Below, one piece after another: positions 56,522 to 64,000 of a stretch of DNA of 64,000 nucleotides (positions are counted from its first letter, which is position 1; each line of letters starts with the position of its first letter). The stretch lies in assembly GCA_030737835.1 (NCBI GenBank), contig JAUJYN010000043.1:248001-312000 (forward strand), in the 5' to 3' direction. Both the position numbers and the translations under genes were made by a program. The notes under the pieces were generated by a model. It searched no databases and had not been told where the DNA came from. It saw only the letters and a list, made by a program, of their open reading frames with translations. Source of the DNA: Acorus gramineus. Taxonomy: Eukaryota; Streptophyta; Magnoliopsida; Acorales; Acoraceae.

Positions 56522-57446
56522 ATGAATGCAGACGAAAAAAATTGTTGGCCACAATGGAAAGCTGCTATTCAAACAGAATTGGATTCACTTGCAAAACACC
56601 AAGTATTTGGACCAGTAGTCCTAACCCCTGAAGGTGTTAAACCAGTAGGATGTAAATGGGTGTTTGTGAGAAAACGAAATGAAAGAAACGAGATTGTTAG
56701 ATACAAAGCTCGTCTTGTGGCACAGGGTTTCCTGCAGAGACCTGGGATAGATTTTGAAGAGACATATTCTCCTGTGATGGACACAATCACATTTCGGTAT
56801 TTAATTAGTCTTGTAGTCTGAGAAGGACTTGACATGCAGCTAATGGATGTGGTTACTGCATATTTATATGGAAAATTAGATATCGACATTTATATGAAAG
56901 TTCCTGAAGGACTAAATTGCCTGAAGCAAAACCACGAAACATGTACTCAATCAAGCTAAGACGATCCTTGTATGGATTAAAGCAATCTGGACGAATGTGG
57001 TATAACCGTCTTAGTGAGTACTTAATAAAAGAAAGATATGTCAATGATCCAATATGCCCCTATGTATTTATTAAGAAAACAGAACTCGAATTTACTATCA
57101 TTGCAGTATATGTTGATGATATTAATCTAATTGGGACTCCTGAAGAGCTCGAAAAGGCTTCCGAATATTTGAAAAAAGAGTTTGAAATGAAAGATCTTGA
57201 AAAAACAAGATACTGTCTCGGCTTACAAATTGAGCAAATTTCAAATGGGATACTTGTTCATCAAACAACGTATGTTGAAAAAATCCTGAAGCGTTTTAAT
57301 ATGGACAAATGTTATCCATTAAGTACTCTAATGGTAGTAAGGTTACTTGACAAAAAAAAAAGGACTCATTTCGTCCAAAAGAAGATACTGAAAATCTTCT
57401 TGGTCCTGAAGTACCATATCTTAGTACAATTAGTGCCTTATTATAT
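56522..57446 (+). pseudogene. Copia element 2 reverse transcriptase
   Basis: It starts in WPQWKAAIQTELDSLAKHQV and VGCKWVFVRKRNERNEIVRY, has a TGA after LISLVV (near 56820), then QLMDVVTAYLYGKLD, a frame change near 56918, and RRSLYGLKQSGRMWYNRLSE. The catalytic box is intact in AVYVDDINLIG. It ends with a poly-A-associated frameshift near 57350. Not expressible as one protein. Confidence 0.88.
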
Positions 57447-58135
57447 TTGACCCAATGCACTAGACCTAACATTGCATTTTCAGTTAATTTATTGACCAGA
57501 TTTAGCTCTGCACCAACTCGAAGGCATTGGAATGGTGTGAAGCACATTTTTTGTTATCTTCGTGGAACGTCAGACATGGGTCTATTCTATGCAAAGAATT
57601 CCAATAATGGTGCACAACTAAAGGGTTATGCAGATTCAGGATATCTTTCAGATCCTCATAAGGCTCGCTCACAAACAGGCTATGTATTCACTTGCGGTGG
57701 CACAACAATCTCTTGGCGATCTACGAAACAGACTTTGATCGCCACGTCTTCTAACCACTCTGAGATTCTTGCACTCCACGAAGCAAGCCAGGAATGCGTG
57801 TGGATAAGGTCTTTGGTTCATCATATTCGTACTACATGCGGCTATCTCTCATTACAGATGGTCCAACAACTATATATGAAGACAATGCAATATGCATTGC
57901 TCAAATCAAAGGGGGATATATCAAGGGTGATAGAACGAAACATATTTCTCCAAAATTCTTTTACACTCTGAGCTCCAGCAGAGACATGAAATTGATGTTC
58001 AACAAATTCAGTCAAAGGACAATCTTGCAGATTTATTTACTAAAGCTTTGTCGACATCAACATTCAAGAAGTTGGTGTATGAAATCGGGATGCGACGAGT
58101 TTGCGACCAAAATTCTTGAAATCTTGTACTTATGA
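57447..58135 (+). pseudogene. Copia element 2 RNase H
   Basis: It reads TRPNIAFSVNLLTRFSSAPT and HIFCYLRGTSDMGLFY, then GYADSGYLSDPHKARSQTGY and SSNHSEILALHEASQECVW. These are the RNase H signatures, in a frame different from RT. It shifts again near 57795. A purine tract (ATGAGGGGGAGTAA) follows at 58131. Confidence 0.85.
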
Positions 58136-58164
58136 GGGGGAGTAATTTTTTATGACATTTTGTG

Positions 58165-58345
58165 AACTGTACTCTTTTTCCTTCGCCTAGGTTTTGTCCC
58201 ATTGGGTTTTCCTGGCAAGGTTTTAATGAGGCAGTGTCAAACGCATACACTATTATACGATTAAGTTACATTGTACTCTTTTTCCTTCACTTTGATTTTT
58301 TCCCATTGGATTTTCCAAGCAAGATTTTAATGAGGGAATTATCTT
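58165..58345 (+). repeat. Two-copy ~95-bp repeat before the Copia 2 3' LTR
   Basis: The block CTCTTTTTCCTTC, then CCCATTGGGTTTTCC or CCCATTGGATTTTCC, then AAGGTTTTAATGAGG occurs twice between the RNase H end and the final polypurine tract. Such duplicated tails are common in this Copia type. Confidence 0.8.
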
Positions 58346-58370
58346 AGCGTGGTGGTCATCCAAGGGGAAG

Positions 58371-58486
58371 TGTTGTGAATATAATGGATAACCACCACTT
58401 CTCTCCCGTAACCTCCCCCACTCTTCAACTCCATAACCCCCTCATTCAACTCCATAACTCTCCTATCTTAATCACCCCACTATCTC
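58371..58486 (+). repeat. Copia element 2, start of 3' LTR (interrupted)
   Basis: It matches 53221-53336 of the 5' LTR up to CACTATCTC, where the Gypsy LTR begins. The remaining ~190 bp should lie after the Gypsy element, beyond the window. Confidence 0.9.
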
Positions 58487-59279
58487 TATTATATATGTGT
58501 CACTTTTAGCCTGCTGGTAACCGTTGGAGCGTTCTGGCAGTTTTTCGTTTTTTTTCGATTTTCGATCGGAACCGCTAATTTTTGGACTGTTAGCTATCGT
58601 CCGGAGTTAGAGGACTCCGATTGAAAATCTAACTGCATATTTGGTGTCCTGGTGCCATTTTAGGCCTCTCACGAAAATTTCGTCGAATTCTGGTAACGTT
58701 TTCGAAATTTCACAGTTCCGGGGCGTATCCGGGTTTTTAAGTGACTTGACTATATATGTGGGTGAGAAAAGTCACTTGGCACTATTCATCATCCCTACCA
58801 AAGTGCTCCCTCTCTCCCCTTCTCCATTTTTCTTCCATTTGAGCCCCTTAGAGCCCTCAAACCCAAAAACCTAAAGCATAGGAAGTGTAGATCGGGTCCC
58901 GATCTACACCCCGGTGCTTTCAAATTCGAATTCCGGCGAGTTTTGCCCCTCCATCCCCCCTCTCTTCTCCTCTGATTTGGGCCAATTCGAGGGCCAAGAG
59001 AGATCCGGGCGTTGGAAGCCTTTTGGGAGAGGTTTCGGTGCGCGGAGAGCAACCGGACTTCCCTTCCTCCCCTTGGTAAGCCTCTTTTTCCTCTCTTTTC
59101 ATGTATAGATGTATGTTAGGATGTTGGATTTGAGGTTGGGAGGTGGTCGGCGGCTGTGGGTGGCCGTTGGCGGCGGTGGGGTGGTGGTCGGAGGCCATTG
59201 GTGGCCGGAGGAGTGGTGGTGGAGGTGCTCGGGCATGGGGGTTGCTGCCTCGGGCAGGGCAGCAGCACAGGCAGCAGGC

Positions 59280-59900
59280 GCAGCAGCTGGCAGGGGCGCG
59301 CGCGCGTGCGCGCGGGCGTGCGCGCGGGTGGCGCTGGGCACTGGGCGCTAGGCACGGGCGCTGGGCGCGGGTGCTGGGCGCTGGGCGCTGGCGAGCGCAG
59401 TCGGGCGCGTAGTCGCGCGCGGGTGCGTACGCGCGGAGTGGTCGCGCGGGTGCTGGCGCGAGCGGGGGTGTGCGCGGGCGTGCGCGCGCGCAGGCAGGGC
59501 GCCTGGGCGCTGGGCAGGGCACCTGGGGACTGCGCCTGGGTGCTGGGCAGGGCGCCTGGACATGCGCCTGGGCGCGGTGCTGGGGACCAGTGCGCGCGGT
59601 GCTGGGGACCAGTGCGTGCGCGTGCTGGGGCGTGCGTGTAGTGCGCGCGGGGATGCGCTGGGCTGGACGCGCGGTGCGCGGGGGCGCGTGAGAGCGTGCG
59701 CGTGCGTACGGCGGTGCGTCGGGGCGCGCGGGCAGGCGTGCGGCAGTGCGCCGGTGGTGTCCGGGTGTGCGGGCTGGGCTCGGCAGTGCGTCTGGGCGCG
59801 CGGGCCGGGGCTCGGCTGTGCGCCCGAGGCGGGTGGCCGTGCGTGCGGTTGCCCGGTGGGTTCGGGAGTGAGTCGGGATGCTCGGGCTAGCGTGCGTGCG
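59280..59900. other. CpG-rich core of the Tekay-type LTR
   Basis: It is dominated by GCGCGCGTGCGCG and GGGCGCTGGGCGC words. Arg/Ala/Gly-rich frames remain open on both strands and are judged non-coding. Confidence 0.85.
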
Positions 59901-60360
59901 GGTCGTATGCGCGTTTGCCCGAGTGTTGGGTGTTTGATTTTGGGATTTTGTGTATTTTGTGTATTTTAGGGTATTTGTGGATTATACTCACCAGTTGATA
60001 CACTGTCTTGCAGATCTTGACGGACGGTCGCGCGACGACCCGGTTTCCGGTGAGTGGGACAATCCAACCCAGTAGAGAGGCGTTATACGCATTTTGGGCG
60101 TATACCGACCTCTCCTGGGGCACCATGGATTGATATTAACCGGTTGTAATGTATATTTCATGCGAGCATGATTTAAATGTAGAATGCATGTTACCCTAGA
60201 CTTTGCATGTTAGGGACTTGCACCCTTAGGATATGTGTATGAGCCATGCATCATGTCCCCCTGTTCTCATGCTAGGAAGCCTTGGCCTATGCATGTGTCC
60301 TACTAGTTTATTTATTAAATTAAATGCTAGTATATGTTTAAATTGCATGCTTTAGATAAT

Positions 60361-60690
60361 ATTATAGGGAGGGGCCTTGCGAGGTCAACATTGAGACCCG
60401 GGTTAGGGTACTCCGTGTTCCTTGTTTGGTTGTCGGGATGTCCTGTATCAGGACCTCATGCTGCCCTCCCAAGGTTCTTGTCCCAATAATATTATACCCC
60501 TAATTGATAAATAATGATTTACCCCTTGTATGATTATTAGCATCTTAGTGAATATTATAGGGGAGGGGCCTCGCGAGGACAGCGGTGAGACCCGGGCTAG
60601 GGTACTCCGTGTTCCTTGTTTGGTTGTCGGGGTGTCCTATATCAGGAACTCACGCTGCCCTCCCAAGTTTCTTTCCCCCAATGATATTCC
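60361..60690 (+). repeat. Two-copy ~180-bp tandem repeat in the Tekay-type LTR
   Basis: GGGGCCTTGCGAGGTCAAC... to GCTGCCCTCCCAAGGTTC is repeated, as GGGGCCTCGCGAGGACAGC... to GCTGCCCTCCCAAGTTTC. A third related copy lies at 63816-63930, outside the LTR. Confidence 0.88.
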
Positions 60691-61737
60691 ACCCTTGCTA
60701 ATTATTGTGTATGTTCCCCGCATCTTGGTTATGCGCCCTGGAGGAATTCTGAGGAATTCAGGACATTAGAGTTGTAGAGATGCGTTGTCGGCGGATCCGA
60801 GTGGATCATATGCATATGGATAGGCTGTTCTGTCCCCTTCGTTGGATCCGGTAGAGGCTGCCCCAGCGTTAGAAAGGCCGTCCCTTCCAAGGGTTCCCAT
60901 CAGTAGGCGCCTCCCGATATTTGTGACGGACTGTGCTGAAGTTGTGGGTGAAAGCCAAGCGGCCTACGGAGTGGAGGAGAGACTATCGGTGGACCAAGGG
61001 TGACCAACAGCCTAGTTAGTCCCAAAATCCTATGTCACCCGTGGTAGGGTGAGGGTGAGGGTGTAGTGGGTTGGCGATGAACGACCCACTGGAGTTGTGA
61101 TTGGATGATTATCAGTTCCAAAATCCTATGTCACCCATTGAAGGGTGAGGGTGAGGGTGTAGTGGGTTGGCGATTGAGCGACCCACTAGTTTGTGTAATT
61201 GTTACCATTTTGTGGTTGTTAATAAGAGATTGTGGATTAGTAAGATCTGAATTGTGGTCGATATTGTCTGTGATGCATGGGTATTGCTGTTCACTGAGCG
61301 TGTGGCTCACCCCTCGCATATGTTTTTCCCCAGTTGCCACTGAGCCTGAGCTGGAGCCGGAGCAGCAGTTGGAGCTTTCCGAGGGATTCCTTCAGTAGCG
61401 GAGCAGCGCTACGTTCCGTGAGTGCCAGAGGCTATCAGCATCCCTTCTTGACTGTATGTATTTTATTTCCGTGCTTGGCACGCGTTTGTATATATACTCA
61501 GTTGTATTTGTGTATATTGGCTCTCACAGGACAGATGATTGAGTATCGAGTCTGTAGTATGTTTATTTACAGATTCAGTCTTTTGCTTCCGCATTTGGTG
61601 TATATATCATGTCAGCCCCTTTGTTGTCTGTGTGTCATTCTGGTTGCTTGTGTATGATATATTGACCTCCTGTGTAGATTCTGATATTTTATATACACTT
61701 GCCGCGTCCCGGGGACGCCCGGGGCGTGACAAAAAGT

Positions 61738-61749
61738 TGGTATCAGAGC
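61738..61749 (+). promoter_or_regulatory. Tekay-type element primer binding site
   Basis: TGGTATCAGAGC, six bases after the LTR end, is the perfect complement of the plant initiator Met tRNA 3' end. Confidence 0.92.
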
Positions 61750-61851
61750 CTGGTCCTGTCAGAGCCAATAGTCTTCCTTTCGTAGAGATGAGTCCTAGGA
61801 TTTCTATATGAGTATTCTGATCCTAGTGTCTGGTTTTCTTAGGGTGCTGAT

Positions 61852-63204
61852 ATGCCTCCTCGCAGAGGACGGCGCGGACGAGGTCCCTCTCGGTCTTTGG
61901 AGGTTTCCGGACCTACCAGAGACGAGGATGCTACCGGAGAGCCCTTGACGCAGGAGCCTCCTGCTTGGGAGCGTGCTTTCGCTCGGTTGGCTGATTTGGT
62001 GGAGACACAGACGAGGGCGCTGGAGGCCCAGACCAGAGCATTGGCAGAGCAGGCTAGAGAGATTCAGGAGCTGCGGGCGGCCCGCGAGGCAGTTCCGCAG
62101 GTCCCTTTGGTGGCAGATCCACCTGTGGTACCCGATGTACCCCCAGTTCCAGTGGCGATTCCGGCGGTAGGAGTCCAGGGTCCCCTGGAGAGGGAGGAGG
62201 AGCTAGAGGCGGCAGCGCGAGTGCAGCAGAGCGGCCTCAACGCCTTTCTGAAGCTCCACCCTCCCGAGTTCCATGGTCAGTCGACAGATCCTCTTGCGCC
62301 AGAGCGTTGGTTGAGGGAGGTGGATACGATCTTCGTGGCCATGCTTTGCACCGATCGCCAGCGAGTTTCCCTGGCCACCTTTATGCTGAAGGGTAACGCC
62401 GCCGACTGGTGGGCTACCCGAGTGGTGGACATCCCAGAGGGAGTGGAGCAGCTTTCTTGGGCCGGATTCCGGAGGTATTTCTTGGAGGAGTACTTCCCGT
62501 TCTCGACGCGCCAGATCGTGATGCGGGAGTTCGAGCAGCTAACGCAGGGCTCCATGTCGGTTGCTGACTACTCTACGCGCTTCACGAGGCTTTCCAGGTT
62601 CGCTCCAGCCTTGGTGATAGATGAGGAGACACGGTGCCATCGTTTCGAGCTGGGTCTCAGCAGCGCTATCCGGGTGCACGTCACCTCCCAGGCATTCTCG
62701 AGGTTCTCGGACTTGGTGTCTCGAGGTTCTCGGACTTGGTGTCTCGAGCGAAGACGGTCGAGCGAGATCTCGGGATCATCGTGGGGGTTCCGACCCCTTC
62801 TGCAGATCAGGGTCCTTCCGGGAGTCGGGACCAGGGGCAGCGCAAGAAGAAGAGGCCCCGCTTCGATCAGTCAGCGGCTGCCTCTCCTCCAGCAGATGCG
62901 GTGCCAGGGTGGGATCCGGCACCCATTGCAGCAATACCCATCCAGTCCAGGCAGCCGGAGAAGCGGCGCTGCTTCCATTGTCAGCCCATCGGGCATATCA
63001 GATACAATTGCCCTGATGCTGGCCGACCCCGAGTGCTACCTCAGCAGCCGCAGTTCTTGCAGCAGCAGCTTCCGCGCCAGCAGCCAGAGCAGCCGGCGAG
63101 GCGTGCCCCTGCTCCTCAACCGCGGTTGGTCCAGGGCAGAGTTGCAGCGCTTTCGGCCGAGGAGGCGCAGGCTTCGGGTATCATGGTTCGAGGTATTATC
63201 TTGA
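61852..63204 (+). pseudogene. gag: Tekay-type gag, frameshifted by a 23-bp duplication
   Basis: It begins MPPRRGRRGRGPSRS, a common chromovirus gag start. A coiled-coil-like segment follows (VETQTRALEAQTRALAEQAR, residues about 50-75), then the retrotransposon gag domain (WLREVDTIFVAMLCTDRQRV, KGNAADWWATRVVDIPEGV, WAGFRRYFLEEYFPFSTRQI, about residues 160-255). A 23-bp tandem duplication at 62701-62746 changes frame. The second half, with the zinc knuckle CFHCQPIGHIRYNC and a Gln/Pro-rich tail, lies in the next frame up to about 63205. There is no protease after it. Confidence 0.9.
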
Positions 63205-64000
63205 GTTCCCAGCTCTCTAGTAATAGGATATATGTGTGGGTGTGTGTTTGGTTGCTGTTATGCAAGTGTGTGTGGTATTTTGGTGAGCGAGTGTCAAGAG
63301 CGGTTGTTTGGGTTAAGGAAGCCGGGTTGTAGCCGTCCTGGTAGAGAGTTCCCATCAGTAGGTACCACCGATGCAGTCGGAGGGGTACTGAATCTGGGAG
63401 TATACCAGGTAGGGGCTACCCGGGAGAAGATTATTGAATGGTGCCGCGAGCGTGGAATCGCTCTCCCCTTCGTTGGATCCGCGTAGTACAGCCCCGGCGT
63501 TAGACAGGCTCCCGGTCAGAGGACCAGGCGAGCTACGGAGCGGGGAGAGGCTACCGGTGGACCAGGGGTGTAGAGCAGTCTAAGTCTCTCCCAAAGTCCC
63601 AAAATGTCTCCTTTCGGGAGTGAGGGTGTGGATGAGGCGAAGACGGGTCGCTCGTGACCAAATTGTTGATTCGACCATTCCCGATGATGTTGGGTTCGGT
63701 CTTGTAAATGATGTTGAAGGACATCGTTGGGTGATCACCTAGAGATAGATGATCCGGAGGGGTTAGTAGTGTTCTTTAAATGATGTCTTCTTCTAGTGTT
63801 CCTTTCTGGATTAAGGGGCCTTGTGAGGTCAACGTTGAAACCCGGGCTAGGGTACTTCGTGTTCCTTGTTTGGTTGTCGGGGTATCCTATATCGGGATTT
63901 CATGGTGCCCTCTCGAGGTTTCTTTTCCCAGGCAAGGGATACCATGGAAGCATCAAATGGATGGAAGATCAGGTGTGAGTTTTGGTGGGGGTTAAGGCCT
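63205..64000 (+). other. LTR-like and unassigned sequence after gag
   Basis: The gag tail runs out at about 63205 into sequence with TGTGTGTGG words. From about 63340 blocks resemble parts of the Tekay LTR: CCCATCAGTAGG, CTTCGTTGGATCC, CGGTGGACCAGGGGT, then GGGTGAGGGTG-like text, then at 63816 the GAGACCCGGG-type block. Their order differs from the 5' LTR. It may be a related LTR inserted here or an internally rearranged copy. Confidence 0.6.

Larger units (their letters stand above)
53221..58486 (+). mobile_element. Copia element 2, degenerate, 3' LTR cut by a Tekay-type insertion
   Basis: The 5' LTR (53221-53525) is followed by a TTATCAGCACGAG primer site. The pol order is integrase tail, RT with YVDD, then RNase H, and a CCAAGGGGAAG polypurine tract precedes the 3' LTR start at 58371. 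Only 116 bp of that LTR are present before the Gypsy LTR begins. Gag, protease and the integrase core were not found. Pol contains a stop and at least two frameshifts. Lineage looks close to Ale/Retrofit-type Copia (recalled, unverified). Confidence 0.85.
58487..61731 (+). repeat. Tekay-type 5' LTR (about 3.2 kb)
   Basis: It starts TATTATATATGTGTCAC and ends GGGGCGTGACA. It carries the CGATCGGAACCGC start block, a CpG-rich core (about 59280-59900), the duplicated GAGACCCGGG block (60361-60690) and two CACCC-type repeats near 61030 and 61140. It is related to the solo LTR at 41536-44576 but clearly diverged. Confidence 0.88.
58487..64000 (+). mobile_element. Tekay/Del-type Gypsy element, truncated by the window edge
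   Basis: It has a 3.2-kb LTR, a tRNA-iMet primer site and a chromovirus-type gag. It inserted in the 3' LTR of Copia element 2. The first two LTR bases are TA rather than TG. Protease and later domains are absent; after gag the sequence turns back to LTR-like blocks. The right boundary is not visible, so it may be one rearranged element or two nested ones. Confidence 0.82.

Noticed and set aside
59099-59969. Long frames on both strands in the Tekay-type 5' LTR
   Set aside because: Composition artefacts of GCGCGCGTGCGCG-type repeats, not coding.

Overview
This window reads as nuclear DNA of a flowering plant. It holds one intron-rich nuclear gene with GT-AG introns, surrounded by plant LTR retrotransposons (Athila-like and Tekay/Del-like Gypsy, two Copia elements), MITEs, tRNA-derived SINEs and Mutator-like elements. 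The species cannot be told from the sequence. No prokaryotic genes, CRISPR arrays or tRNA/rRNA genes were seen, and no new biological system could be supported. The notable material is transposon structure and its nesting.

Left edge (1-2.1 kb): the 5' end of a frameshifted Mutator-like transposase ORF (minus strand), an AT-rich spacer, a striking array of hairpin-forming palindromes (about 840-1025), a 370-bp repeat that recurs inside the gene, and a foldback MITE ending just upstream of the gene.

The gene (2176-27368, plus strand): 14 coding exons join in frame to a 723-codon protein of the DUF3754 (TMEM143-like) family, with a Ser-rich N-terminus that may be an organelle transit peptide and two hydrophobic segments near residues 549-590. 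Its introns have collected repeats: a four-copy ~297-bp tandem array (intron 2), a SINE and the 370-bp repeat (intron 3), a Tekay LTR fragment (intron 5), and a second SINE plus an 8.1-kb Athila-like element with near-identical LTRs and an ATGAA target duplication (intron 9).

Intergenic MITE zone (28-37.5 kb): a promoter-like stretch without an obvious ORF, a PIF/Harbinger-type MITE with another MITE nested inside, a second foldback MITE, a Pack-type TIR element carrying a broken nepenthesin-like aspartic protease fragment, and a Mutator-type MITE with a 10-bp target duplication.

Retrotransposon zone (38-64 kb): a 1.7-kb non-autonomous LTR element with 196-bp LTRs; an 11-kb degenerate Copia element (minus strand) interrupted by two solo Gypsy LTRs, each with an exact 5-bp target duplication; a second degenerate Copia element (plus strand) whose 3' LTR is cut by a Tekay/Del-type Gypsy element. 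That Gypsy element shows a 3.2-kb LTR, a primer binding site and a frameshifted gag, then LTR-like sequence to the window edge. The only gene here likely to act for the host is the DUF3754 gene.
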